A stretch of 64,000 nt of DNA from Thiobacillus sp. 63-78. GTDB taxonomy: Bacteria > Pseudomonadota > Gammaproteobacteria > Burkholderiales > Thiobacillaceae. Both the position numbers and the translations under genes were made by a program. Of this stretch, positions 1 through 8,446 are shown in pieces. The notes under the pieces were generated by a model. That model did no database searches and was not told where the DNA came from. It saw nothing but the letters and a program-made list of their open reading frames with translations. The stretch covers positions 201,782-265,781 of the forward strand of contig MKWM01000011.1 in assembly GCA_001899765.1 (NCBI GenBank), read 5' to 3'. Within the stretch, counting starts at the first letter, position 1; each line of letters opens with the position of its first letter.

Positions 1-208
1 TGATGCGCGTAGCGAGAAGCGTATCGATGCACTGGATGCCTTGTCCGACGATTTGCGTGCCGAACATCGCCGCATCGAGGCGCACCTGGCTGAATTGATC
101 GACCATGCGCATGACTTTGAAATGGCCTGCGAAGCTGTGCGCCAACTGCGTTTCATGGATAAACTCATCGCTGAAGCGGGCGACGTGTACGAAGAACTGG
201 AAAGTTAA
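1..208 (+). CDS. hscB: Fe-S protein assembly co-chaperone HscB (C-terminal part)
   Basis: This is the last 68 codons of a gene that begins before the window, read in frame from base 2 to the TAA at 206-208. The residues form two amphipathic helices ending VYEELES, which fits the C-terminal three-helix IscU-binding domain of HscB. HscB is the J-type co-chaperone that delivers the scaffold IscU to HscA during Fe-S cluster transfer. The identification rests mainly on position: it lies three bases before hscA, the usual isc order. The J domain itself is outside the window. Confidence 0.85.
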   Translation, partial: DARSEKRIDALDALSDDLRAEHRRIEAHLAELIDHAHDFEMACEAVRQLRFMDKLIAEAGDVYEELES

Positions 209-211
209 GAC

Positions 212-2074
212 ATGGCTCTCTTGCAGATTTCCGAACCCGGGCTCTCCACCGCGCCTCACCAGCATCGGCTGGCGGTCGGCATCGATCTCGGCACGACCAA
301 TTCGCTGGTGGCGACCGTGCGCTCCGGCCTGTCCGTCGTACTGGACGATGAAACCGGCCATTCGTTGCTGCCTTCGGTCGTGCGCTATCACCCGGACTGC
401 CGGGTGGACGTGGGCTACTCCGCGCAGTCTGCACAAAACAGCGATCCCCATAACACCATTGCATCGGTCAAGCGTTTCATGGGGCGCGGGATAACCGATA
501 TCGAGGATATCTCCAGCCTGCCGTATCGTTTCATCGATGCGCCCGGCATGGTCCAGTTGAAAACCGTCGCGGGCGTGAAAAGCCCCGTCGAGGTGTCGGC
601 AGAAATCCTCAGGGCATTGCGCGGGCGCGCCGAAGCCGCCCTCGGCGGCGAACTGGTCGGCGCGGTGATCACCGTCCCGGCTTATTTCGACGATGCGCAG
701 CGCCAGGCCACCAAGGACGCCGCGCAATTAGCCGGGCTCAACGTGTTACGACTGCTCAACGAACCCACCGCGGCCGCGATCGCCTATGGCCTCGACAACG
801 CGTCCGAAGGCGTCTACGCGGTGTACGACCTCGGTGGCGGCACCTTCGACATTTCCATCCTCAGATTGTCCAAGGGCGTATTCGAGGTACTGTCCACCCA
901 TGGCGATACCGCACTGGGCGGTGACGACTTCGATCAGCGCATCTTCTGCTGGATGCTCGAGCAGGGCCGGTTTGCGCCGCTGTCGGCGGGCGATGCGCGG
1001 CTGCTGCTGACCAAGGCGCGCGACGCCAAGGAAGCACTGACCGAACACCCCGACGTGCGCGTCACGGTCGTGCTGTCGACCGGCGAAATGATGGACGCGA
1101 CGCTGACGCAGGCCGCGTTCAACGCCATGACGGCCAGCCTCGTCAACAAAACGCTGATTCCCATCCGCAAGGCGCTGCGCGACGCAGGGCTGGCCGCACA
1201 CGAGATCAAGGGGGTCGTGATGGTTGGCGGCTCGACACGGACACCCTGCGTGCGCCAGGCGGTCGCCGATTTCTTCAAGCAGACGCCTCTCACCAATCTC
1301 GACCCCGACAAGGTGGTCGCGCTGGGCGCCGCCATGCAGGCCGACGTGCTGGCCGGCAACCGGGCCGATGACGACTGGCTGCTGCTCGATGTCATCCCCC
1401 TGTCGCTGGGTCTCGAGACCATGGGCGGGCTGACCGAGAAAGTCATCCCGCGCAACACCACGATCCCCACCGCGCGGGCGCAGGATTTCACCACGTTCAA
1501 GGACGGCCAGACGGCGATGAGTGTCCACGTCCTGCAGGGCGAACGCGAACTGGCGTCCGACTGTCGCTCGCTTGCGCGTTTCGATCTGCGCGGCATTCCA
1601 CCGATGGTCGCGGGGGCGGCGCGTATCCGCGTCACCTTCCAGGTCGATGCCGACGGGCTGCTGTCGGTGTCGGCACGCGAACAGAGCCGCGGCATCGAGG
1701 CGAGCGTGCAGGTCAAGCCTTCTTATGGTCTGAGCGACGATGAAGTCACCCGCATGTTGAAGGATGCCTTCACTCACGCCAAGGACGACATGTATGCACG
1801 CGCGCTGAACGAGCAGATCGTCGATGCACAGGGCCTGATCGCGGCCATCCGCGCAGCCATGAGCGAAGATGCCGCACTGCTCGACGCGGGTGAAACCGAG
1901 GCGATCGAGGCCAGTATCGCCGGGCTTGAAAAGCTGATCGCGGGTCCCGATCATCAGGCCATCAAGCGTGGTATCGAAGCGCTGAATGCGGCCACTACCC
2001 AGTTTGCCCAGCGCCGCATGGACCAGAATGTGCGCAAGGCGATGGCCGGACAAAAACTGGAAACCTTCAACTGA
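212..2074 (+). CDS. hscA: Fe-S assembly Hsp70 chaperone HscA
   Basis: An Hsp70 of 620 residues, the usual HscA length, which uses ATP hydrolysis to release Fe-S clusters from IscU to apo-proteins in the cytoplasm. The nucleotide-binding domain carries the phosphate loop GIDLGTTNS at residues 23-31, then [11 protein letters not shown] and [11 protein letters not shown], and the connecting linker is followed by a beta-sandwich substrate domain and a helical lid. It is an HscA rather than a DnaK because of its isc neighbours and the N-terminal extension before the first strand. It starts 3 bases after hscB stops, so the two are probably co-translated. Confidence 0.97.
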   Translation: MALLQISEPGLSTAPHQHRLAVGIDLGTTNSLVATVRSGLSVVLDDETGHSLLPSVVRYHPDCRVDVGYSAQSAQNSDPHNTIASVKRFMGRGITDIEDISSLPYRFIDAPGMVQLKTVAGVKSPVEVSAEILRALRGRAEAALGGELVGAVITVPAYFDDAQRQATKDAAQLAGLNVLRLLNEPTAAAIAYGLDNASEGVYAVYDLGGGTFDISILRLSKGVFEVLSTHGDTALGGDDFDQRIFCWMLEQGRFAPLSAGDARLLLTKARDAKEALTEHPDVRVTVVLSTGEMMDATLTQAAFNAMTASLVNKTLIPIRKALRDAGLAAHEIKGVVMVGGSTRTPCVRQAVADFFKQTPLTNLDPDKVVALGAAMQADVLAGNRADDDWLLLDVIPLSLGLETMGGLTEKVIPRNTTIPTARAQDFTTFKDGQTAMSVHVLQGERELASDCRSLARFDLRGIPPMVAGAARIRVTFQVDADGLLSVSAREQSRGIEASVQVKPSYGLSDDEVTRMLKDAFTHAKDDMYARALNEQIVDAQGLIAAIRAAMSEDAALLDAGETEAIEASIAGLEKLIAGPDHQAIKRGIEALNAATTQFAQRRMDQNVRKAMAGQKLETFN

Positions 2075-2212
2075 TCACCGTGCAACGGATCATGTTGAAT
2101 ACCGATTCCACTACCCGCTGTACGTTCGTTTTCATCGCCAGCGGCCATTCGCATGCCGCCGCGATGCCGAGCCAATTCTCCCAAGCTGCCTGACCGGAAC
2201 CTGAATCACATC

Positions 2213-2551
2213 ATGCCTCAACTCATCGTACTTCCTCATGTCGAACTCTGTCCGGAAGGGACCGTGATCGACGCCAAGCCTGGCGATACCATTTGCGATA
2301 CACTGCTTGCCAATGGCGTCGAGATCGAGCACGCCTGCGAAAAATCATGCGCGTGTACAACCTGCCACGTCATCGTGCGCGAAGGATTCAATTCGCTGGA
2401 GTCCTCCACTGAAGAAGAGGATGATTTGCTGGACAAGGCCTGGGGGCTTGAGCCGCAGTCGCGGTTATCGTGCCAGGCGCGTGTGAAGGACAGCGACCTG
2501 GTGATCGAAATTCCAAAATACACCATCAATATGGTCAAGGAAGGACATTGA
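2213..2551 (+). CDS. fdx: [2Fe-2S] ferredoxin, ISC type
   Basis: A 112-residue adrenodoxin-type ferredoxin. The cluster ligands are visible as Cys42, Cys48, Cys51 (C-x5-C-x2-C) and Cys87 in the RLSCQAR motif. It supplies electrons for cluster assembly on IscU. The ATG at 2213 (MPQLIVLPH) is chosen because it matches the conserved N-terminus; the frame stays open upstream to 2153 but gives an unrelated sequence. About 140 bp separate it from hscA and one base separates it from iscX. Confidence 0.96.
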   Translation: MPQLIVLPHVELCPEGTVIDAKPGDTICDTLLANGVEIEHACEKSCACTTCHVIVREGFNSLESSTEEEDDLLDKAWGLEPQSRLSCQARVKDSDLVIEIPKYTINMVKEGH

Positions 2552-2552
2552 T

Positions 2553-2747
2553 ATGAAGTGGACGGACTCCCTCGACATCGCCATTGAACTCGCCGAGGCC
2601 CACCCCGAAATCGACCCGCGTACCATCCGCTTCACCGATCTGCACAACTGGGTGATGGAACTGCCTGATTTCGACGATGACCCGGATCATTCCGGCGAGA
2701 AGATTCTCGAAGCGATCCAGATGGCATGGATCGACGAAGTGAGTTGA
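2553..2747 (+). CDS. iscX: Fe-S assembly protein IscX
   Basis: A 64-residue acidic protein, the typical IscX (YfhJ) size, with the family's D-I-A-I-x-L-x-E opening, the RFTDLHNWV centre and an acidic DFDDDP segment. IscX binds IscS and iron and modulates desulfurase activity. It starts one base after fdx stops, is the last gene of the isc operon, and is followed by an intrinsic terminator 25 bp downstream. Confidence 0.95.
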   Translation: MKWTDSLDIAIELAEAHPEIDPRTIRFTDLHNWVMELPDFDDDPDHSGEKILEAIQMAWIDEVS

Positions 2748-2772
2748 TAGGCCCTGCGGACGCCAGGCAATG

Positions 2773-2799
2773 AAAAGGGGGCTTCCCGCCCCCTTTTTT
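2773..2799. terminator. Bidirectional intrinsic terminator
   Basis: A perfect 6-bp GC stem (GGGGGC / GCCCCC) with a TTCCC loop, preceded by AAAA and followed by TTTTTT, so it has a U-tract in both directions. It lies between iscX and the convergent barrel-protein gene and can end both transcripts. Confidence 0.9.
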
Positions 2800-2826
2800 C
2801 GTCGTGCTGATGGCGTTACGAATGCA

Positions 2827-3408
2827 TCAGAACTTGTAGACCACGCCAGCGGAGATCAGGTCAACGTCGGCTTCGCCGGTGCCACCATTGAACGCGGGGC
2901 TACCGGCTTCGAAATAGCGCTCCCATTCCACGCGGAGCCCCACTGCCTTGGTGAAGTTGTACTGAGCCCCCACACCGGCGGACCAAACGATGTCCGTGTC
3001 TTCCGCACGGCCACTGGCGCCGGCGACGGCGCCTTTGACGTCGGTCTTCAGAAAGTTCATCCCGCCACGGGCGAGCAGGGTGAAGCTGGGATTCAGCGCA
3101 TACGTTCCGAGTAGCTGCACGATGACGCCATGGGTGTCCCGCGTGCCCGCCGGCGCGCTGTAGTCGACCGTTCCCAAATCGACATAGCCGGCTTCCATGG
3201 AAATGTATTCGTTCACTTCCAGACCACCGTATGCCTTCCAGGCAGTGTCCGTCTTATCGCATGTGCCCGTGATGCAGGAATCCGTATTCGATTGCCCGGC
3301 GCTTGCGCCGAGGTAGGGCGCCAGCGTGAAATCGAAGAAACCGGCCGATGCCGGGGTAGAAAGGGCCATCGCCGAGGCGATGGCAGCGGCGAAACGTATT
3401 GTGCGCAT
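2827..3408 (-). CDS. Outer-membrane beta-barrel protein (OmpA/OmpW-like fold)
   Basis: A 193-residue protein with a clear Sec signal peptide (MRTIRFAAAIASAMALSTPASA, cleavage after about residue 22) and a mature region of alternating polar/hydrophobic strands. It ends VVYKF, the terminal aromatic residue expected of an outer-membrane barrel recognised by BAM. Glycine-rich hairpins such as GAQYNFTKAVGLRVEWERYF resemble the eight-stranded OmpA/Opacity superfamily. Two Cys lie in an exposed loop (SCITGTC) that could form a disulfide. It is monocistronic and shares a terminator with iscX. The precise function is unknown. Confidence 0.8.
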   Translation of the reverse strand: MRTIRFAAAIASAMALSTPASAGFFDFTLAPYLGASAGQSNTDSCITGTCDKTDTAWKAYGGLEVNEYISMEAGYVDLGTVDYSAPAGTRDTHGVIVQLLGTYALNPSFTLLARGGMNFLKTDVKGAVAGASGRAEDTDIVWSAGVGAQYNFTKAVGLRVEWERYFEAGSPAFNGGTGEADVDLISAGVVYKF

Positions 3409-3574
3409 TTTTTAACTCCTCCAGAAAAGATTTATTGTGATGTTTGGCGAGCCCGTATCCGATGCAGCCCGAAACGATGGGGCTGGACAAGGCCGCTGAA
3501 AGATTAATTGATTTGATTGATTTTAGATAGTCGATAGCATAGTGACGAACCGCAGGGCTTGCTCCCATTTTCTC

Positions 3575-3596
3575 CCTGATCCGTCATCGGATCAGG
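3575..3596. repeat. Perfect hairpin upstream of the flhB-like gene
   Basis: A 9-bp perfect inverted repeat (CCTGATCCG / CGGATCAGG) with a 4-base TCAT loop, 52 bp before the flhB-like start. There is no following T-tract, so it may be an operator or an RNA structure rather than a terminator. It is the only conspicuous structure in the 240-bp gap between the barrel gene and the first flagellar block. Confidence 0.5.
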
Positions 3597-3648
3597 CCGG
3601 AAAACCCGCTTCGCTTCGTGCTAGACTGCCCAAAAAATTGAGGCAAGC

Positions 3649-4515
3649 ATGGCCGAGGAGACAGATCTTTCGCGCACCGAACCCGCAAGCCCGAGGCGCC
3701 TGCGGCTGGCACGAAGCGCGGGCGACGTGCCGCGTTCCGCCGAACTCACGGCGTGGGCGGTATTGATGGCGACGCTGGGCATGCTGGGCTGGCTGGCGCC
3801 GCGCCTGCTCAATAGCTTGCAGGTATTGACCGAAGTGGCATTCATTCATGCCACGCAACCACTTTCTCCCGTCTTTATCGATGCTGCCTGGGCGGCGCTC
3901 TGGGCCGTGCTGCCGGTACTCGGGATCATATTTGTCGCGGCCCTGGTTGCCCCGCTCCTGCTCTCGGGCTGGGTATTCGTACCACAGATCACCCAGGCTG
4001 ATCTGACGCGCGCCCATCCGTTCAAACCGTTCGCACGCCTGTTTTCCGTTGAGTCCTTGTTCGACGGATCGTTGGTGTTGCTGAAACTGTCACTGGCCGC
4101 CGCCGCAGTGGGCTGGATGCTGACCAGCGGCTGGTCGGGACTGCACAGCCTCGCTCGCAGCGAAATGAGCATGGCGCTCGACGCGACAGCCGCCTGGGTG
4201 GGTCGCGGGCTGCTGGCGTTGGCGGCGGCTCTGGCATTGGCGGCGGCGGCGGATGCCGGCTGGCGCTGGTGGCGCTACCTGCGCCGTCATGCGATGACCT
4301 GGCAGGAAGTATTGGCCGAAGCACGCGAGTCCGAGGTGCGTCCGGAAATACGGGCGCGACTGCGCGACCGTCGGCAGCGCTCCGGGCGGGGCGAGGCCGG
4401 CCCTCTCCCTTTATCCCCGAATGGGGACAACCCTCTCCCGCAAGCGGGGGAGTCCCCTGAAGGGCATAAAGGAGCGGACGCCAAGCCCACATCGATCAAT
4501 GAGGTGATCGGGTGA
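3649..4515 (+). CDS. FlhB-like flagellar export protein, C-terminally truncated
   Basis: A 288-residue protein homologous to the membrane half of FlhB: an N-terminal MAEETD...RTEPASPRRL like the MAEESDQERTEAPSPQRL of the full FlhB at 33206, four hydrophobic segments between about residues 30 and 215, and the cytoplasmic linker (EVLAEARESE...RARLRDRR) matching LRQEAKESE...ARIRAQQR. Homology stops near residue 245, about 24 residues before the NPTH autocleavage site would occur. The last 40 residues are translated from a dispersed repeat. FlhB normally switches export specificity through that lost domain. Its stop overlaps the flhA-like start (GTGA). It could still form the export-gate base, or be decaying. 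Confidence 0.85.
   Translation: MAEETDLSRTEPASPRRLRLARSAGDVPRSAELTAWAVLMATLGMLGWLAPRLLNSLQVLTEVAFIHATQPLSPVFIDAAWAALWAVLPVLGIIFVAALVAPLLLSGWVFVPQITQADLTRAHPFKPFARLFSVESLFDGSLVLLKLSLAAAAVGWMLTSGWSGLHSLARSEMSMALDATAAWVGRGLLALAAALALAAAADAGWRWWRYLRRHAMTWQEVLAEARESEVRPEIRARLRDRRQRSGRGEAGPLPLSPNGDNPLPQAGESPEGHKGADAKPTSINEVIG
4399..4508. repeat. Dispersed palindromic repeat inside the 3' end of the flhB-like gene
   Basis: Contains the core CTCTCCCGCAAGCGGGGGAG and a flank GCGGACGCC-AAGCCCAC-TCGATCAATGAGG. An inverted copy of both the core and the flank occurs at 13711-13800 before sdhE, so this is a mobile or REP-like repeat rather than native flhB sequence. It supplies about 36 codons of the truncated gene and leaves the overlap with the next gene intact. 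Confidence 0.75.
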
Positions 4516-6590
4516 ACGCGCAGGGCGTGATGGTGATGGGTTTTCCGGTGAGCAGGCTGGCGGTGCCGACGCTGGTATTGCTGATCCTGGCCATGATGGT
4601 GCTTCCCTTGCCCGCCTTCATGCTCGATGTGCTGCTCACGCTCAACATCGCCCTGTCGATGATCGTATTGCTGGTGAGCCTGAATGCCCGGCGGCCGCTG
4701 GATTTCTCGGTGTTCCCCACCGTCCTGCTGCTGACGACGCTGCTGCGCCTGTCGCTCAACGTGGCCTCCACCCGCATCATCCTGATGCAGGGCCATACCG
4801 GACCGGAAGCGGCAGGCAAGGTGATCGAGTCGTTCGGTAATTTTCTGGTCGGCGGCAATATCGCGGTCGGTTTCGTGGTGTTCATCATCTTGATCATCAT
4901 CAATTTCGTTGTCATCACCAAGGGCGCGGGGCGCATCGCCGAGGTCGCGGCACGCTTTACGCTGGACTCGATGCCGGGCAAGCAGCTGGCGGTCGATGCC
5001 GATCTGAGTGCCGGCTTTATCAATGAAGCCGAGGCGCGTACGCGTCGCCACGACATTGGCCGCGAATCCGATTTCTATGGTGCGATGGACGGCGCCTCCA
5101 AATTTGTGCGTGGTGACGCCATCGCCGGCATGATCATCCTGGTGGTCAATCTGCTCGGCGGGGTTGCGGTGGGTCTGCTGCAGCACAACCTGGGGGTTTC
5201 CGAGGCACTCGGACGCTATGCGCTGCTGACCGTGGGTGACGGGCTGGTGACGCAGATTCCCGCGCTGATCATTTCCACTGCGGCCGGCATCGTCGTGAGC
5301 CGCGCGTCGAGCGAGCAGGACCTGTCGCGTGAATTTTCCACCCAGATTTTTGGCCGCCCGCAAACCTTGTACGTGGCTGCGGCCGTGCTGGGCGCGCTGG
5401 GGGTGATTCCGGGAACGCCTCATCTGGCCTTCCTGACCATTGCCGCGCTATTGGGCGGGCTGGGCGCCTGGTTGATGCGCCGCCAGCGCACGGCCACATT
5501 CGACGTCGAACCGCTGGAGCGGATCGAAGTGGAGACCGCGCCGCTCGACGTCACCTGGGAGGACATCCCGCCGGTCGACGTGCTGGCGCTTGAGGTCGGC
5601 TACCGGCTGATTCCCCTCGTCGACCGCAATCAGGGGGGGGCGGCACTGAGCAAGATCACCGAGGCACGGCGGCGTTTTGCCGCCGACCTGGGATTGGTGG
5701 TCCCGCTCATCCGTGTGCGTGACAACCTGGATCTGAAACCCAACACTTACCGTATCACGCTCAAGGGCGTCGACGTGGCGCACGGCGAGATGCATGCGGG
5801 TCAGGTGCTGGCGGTCGACATGGGCGATGTACTCGGACACCTCGACGGTGCGCCGGGGCTGGATCCGCTTACCGGACTGGCCGGCGTGTGGCTGGAAGCC
5901 AGCCGGGTGGAAGAAGCCGAATTGCGCGGGTTTGCCGTGCTGGAACCCGCCGAATTGATCGCGCGCCAGGTCGAAGCCGTCTTCCGCCAGCATGCCGCAG
6001 AACTGCTGGGCCGCACCGAAGTGCAGCAATTGCTCGACACGCTGGCACGCAGCCATCCCGGACTGGTCGAGGACGTGACGCCGCGACATCTGCCGCTGAC
6101 CAGTGTGCAGGCGGTGCTGCAGCAACTGATCGCGGAAAATGTCTCGATCCGCGATACCCGAACGTTGTTCGAAACGCTGGCGGCGCGCGCGCCGAAAAGC
6201 CAGGCCATCGACGACCTGGTGGAAACCGTGCGCGCGGCACTGGGACGCAGCATCGTCGACCGCCTGTTCGAAGGCGGCAATACGCTGCACGTGATTGGCC
6301 TGAATGCCATGACTGAAACCCGCCTGCTGAATGAAATGGGTGATGAGGGCGAGGCCCTGCTGTCGCCCGTTACGCTCGATGCATTGAACGAGGCCGCCGA
6401 GCGGGCGCTGGCCGCGCAGGAGGCTGCGGGCTATCCGCCGGTTCTGCTGACCTCGCCCGGCCTGCGTGCTGTGCTGTCACGCTTGCTGCGGCGCCATCTG
6501 CCGCAGCTTTCGGTGATTGCCTATGCCGAAGTGCCTGCCGATAAAGTCGTCCGCATGAGCACGGAGCTGAACATCGGAGCGCGCGAATGA
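4512..6590 (+). CDS. flhA: Flagellar export gate protein FlhA (copy 1)
   Basis: 692 residues, full length and exactly as long as the second FlhA at 34360. It has about eight membrane segments in residues 1-330, the conserved cytoplasmic loop with DFYGAMDGASKFVRGDAIAG, and the large soluble C-terminal domain that docks export chaperones and substrates. It begins with GTG overlapping the upstream stop and ends in an ATGA overlap with flhF. Divergence from copy 2 is clear throughout the soluble domain (linker and residues 330-692), so this is an old paralogue or an independently acquired copy. It is predicted to form the nonameric export gate of a second flagellar/type III apparatus. Confidence 0.95.
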   Translation: MNAQGVMVMGFPVSRLAVPTLVLLILAMMVLPLPAFMLDVLLTLNIALSMIVLLVSLNARRPLDFSVFPTVLLLTTLLRLSLNVASTRIILMQGHTGPEAAGKVIESFGNFLVGGNIAVGFVVFIILIIINFVVITKGAGRIAEVAARFTLDSMPGKQLAVDADLSAGFINEAEARTRRHDIGRESDFYGAMDGASKFVRGDAIAGMIILVVNLLGGVAVGLLQHNLGVSEALGRYALLTVGDGLVTQIPALIISTAAGIVVSRASSEQDLSREFSTQIFGRPQTLYVAAAVLGALGVIPGTPHLAFLTIAALLGGLGAWLMRRQRTATFDVEPLERIEVETAPLDVTWEDIPPVDVLALEVGYRLIPLVDRNQGGAALSKITEARRRFAADLGLVVPLIRVRDNLDLKPNTYRITLKGVDVAHGEMHAGQVLAVDMGDVLGHLDGAPGLDPLTGLAGVWLEASRVEEAELRGFAVLEPAELIARQVEAVFRQHAAELLGRTEVQQLLDTLARSHPGLVEDVTPRHLPLTSVQAVLQQLIAENVSIRDTRTLFETLAARAPKSQAIDDLVETVRAALGRSIVDRLFEGGNTLHVIGLNAMTETRLLNEMGDEGEALLSPVTLDALNEAAERALAAQEAAGYPPVLLTSPGLRAVLSRLLRRHLPQLSVIAYAEVPADKVVRMSTELNIGARE

Positions 6591-7759
6591 ACACACGGGT
6601 CTTCATCGCGGCCAATGCGCGCGAGGGCTTGATGCGCGTACGCAGGGAATTGGGCGACGATGCCGTCGTGCTGTCTACCCGGCCTCATCCCCAAGGCGTC
6701 GAGTTGCTGGCCAGCGCTTACGGCGATCTGGCCGTCCCGGCGATCGGCGAGATGCCTGACACGTCCGGCAGTTCACGTATTCTGGCCGAGCTTTCCCGTC
6801 TCCGCGGCTTGCTGCAAAACCAGTTGGCCGGCTTTGCCTGGGGGACGGCGCGACGGCGCGATCCGGTGAGGGTGGCCGTGCTGCAGACCCTGTTCGCGGC
6901 CGGTTTCGGCAGTTCGCTGGCCCGTACGCTGGCCGCGCATCTACCGCGTGGGCTCGATATCGAGGCGGCGCAGCGCTGGTTGCGTCAGGTCCTGATACGC
7001 AATCTGCCGGTCGCGGGGCGAGAGGCCGACCCGATGACGGCGGGTGGGCACTATGCGCTGGTCGGTTCGACCGGTTCGGGCAAGACGACCACGATCGCCA
7101 AACTCGCCACCCGCGGCGTCGATGCTCACGGATCAGCCGACGTGGCACTGGTGGCGGCCGATGCCTACCGTATCGGCGCCACCGCGCAATTGAGGATATA
7201 CGCCGATCTGCTCGGTGTGTCGCTGCATGTATGTGACGACCAGGCCGGGCTGGTGCGGCTGCTCCCCGAACTCAAGGCCAGAAAACTGGTATTGATCGAT
7301 ACCGCGGGGTTTGCGCCCTCCGATCCGCGGATTCGCGAGAGTCGGGCGCTCGATGCGCTGGGCGTGCGCCGTCTGGCAGTGATCGCCGCGAACCAGCAGG
7401 GAGCGGCGATCGAACAGGCGATGCAGCGCTTCGGCGAAGCGGCGGCCGCCTGCATTCTGACCAAGCTCGACGAAGCCCCCCAGCCGGGCGCTGCGCTCGA
7501 CAGCCTGATTCGCCATCGGCTTCCGCTGGCCTATATTGCAGGCGGCCAGCGGGTGCCGGAAGATCTCCATGCCCCCAATGCCGCCTATCTCATTGACCGC
7601 GCGCTGAAAGGCGGACAGCTTGTCACCCCGTATGCGCTCGAGGCCGAAGACTGGCCGCTGTTTGCCGGGGTCGAGGCCGATCGCGCGGAACGGCATGGCC
7701 GGATGAGCATTGATCCCTTAAAGCGCATGAATATCCTGAAGGGCACAGGTGCCGGCTGA
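6587..7759 (+). CDS. flhF: Signal-recognition-particle GTPase FlhF (copy 1)
   Basis: A 390-residue SRP-type GTPase that in other bacteria fixes polar position and number of flagella. The G-domain shows the P-loop GSTGSGKTTT, the AADAYRIGA motif, the DTAG motif and the TKLDEA guanine-specificity motif, so it should be catalytically competent. The N-terminal B region (residues 1-100) is shorter than in copy 2 (423 residues). It overlaps flhA by four bases (ATGA) and the next gene by 11. Confidence 0.93.
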   Translation: MNTRVFIAANAREGLMRVRRELGDDAVVLSTRPHPQGVELLASAYGDLAVPAIGEMPDTSGSSRILAELSRLRGLLQNQLAGFAWGTARRRDPVRVAVLQTLFAAGFGSSLARTLAAHLPRGLDIEAAQRWLRQVLIRNLPVAGREADPMTAGGHYALVGSTGSGKTTTIAKLATRGVDAHGSADVALVAADAYRIGATAQLRIYADLLGVSLHVCDDQAGLVRLLPELKARKLVLIDTAGFAPSDPRIRESRALDALGVRRLAVIAANQQGAAIEQAMQRFGEAAAACILTKLDEAPQPGAALDSLIRHRLPLAYIAGGQRVPEDLHAPNAAYLIDRALKGGQLVTPYALEAEDWPLFAGVEADRAERHGRMSIDPLKRMNILKGTGAG

Positions 7760-8399
7760 TCAGGCGGCAGGGTTGCGGCGGCGCTCACGTCCGGCAGGAC
7801 AGACTGCGCGCCGACCATTGCAATTCATCCACTGCCTGTCAGCTTCCGCCGGCCTGGGCACGCGCCTGGCGCATGCCTTGCATCAAATCGGGCGGACGCT
7901 CCTGCTGATCGACACACAGGACCGCCTTTTTGCCGCGTCCTCGCCTCGCAGCCTGTTCGGCTGGAAGCAGCAGCTCGAGCGCGGGCAGCTGCATACCCTG
8001 CCCCAGGCATATGGAGAGGGCTGGCATGCGCCCGGCGTGCGGGCGGACGAGCCCGCCCTGACTCACATTGCAAGCGATTACGACCATGTAATATTCGATA
8101 CGGCCTGGGGCCGCAGCGATCTCGCGCTGCTGCCGGGCGCCATGCACAGGCTGGTCATGGACATACGCCATCCCGACGAATCGGCGCGGGAGGCCTATAG
8201 GGTGCTCAAGACGCTTGCCTGCTCGGGCGTGGCGTTCGACGCCAGCTTGCTGGGTGATCGGCGTGCCTGCGATCATGTCCGGGCGGCAAGCTGCCATTTC
8301 CTGGAACGGAGCGTTACGCATGCCATGGTCAATCTGGCCGGCGAGGACGATGCATTTGCGGCGCTAGCCGTTAGAATGGCGGACGAGGAGCGGGCCTGA
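7749..8399 (+). CDS. Degenerate FleN/FlhG-like protein without P-loop lysine
   Basis: A 216-residue protein in the position of fleN. The N-terminus has DQAAGLRR at residues 4-11, identical to the activation motif of the full FleN at 37681, which supports the GTG start. Where FleN has SGxxGxGKTA, this protein has SASAGLGTR (residues 31-39), losing the lysine needed for ATP binding. The D-box IDTQD and a later DTAWG segment remain. It is 80 residues shorter than copy 2. A MinD-like fold that cannot bind ATP normally might act as a fixed partner of FlhF, or be a decaying gene. All codons are open. Confidence 0.75.
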   Translation: MPADQAAGLRRRSRPAGQTARRPLQFIHCLSASAGLGTRLAHALHQIGRTLLLIDTQDRLFAASSPRSLFGWKQQLERGQLHTLPQAYGEGWHAPGVRADEPALTHIASDYDHVIFDTAWGRSDLALLPGAMHRLVMDIRHPDESAREAYRVLKTLACSGVAFDASLLGDRRACDHVRAASCHFLERSVTHAMVNLAGEDDAFAALAVRMADEERA

Positions 8400-8446
8400 C
8401 GGCTTGGCAGATGTCAAGACATACTAAAGACAGGGAAACCCTGAAC

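Noticed and set aside
746..2053. A 435-codon open frame antisense to hscA
   Set aside because: Same shadow effect; its composition is unlike real proteins of the window and hscA is certain.
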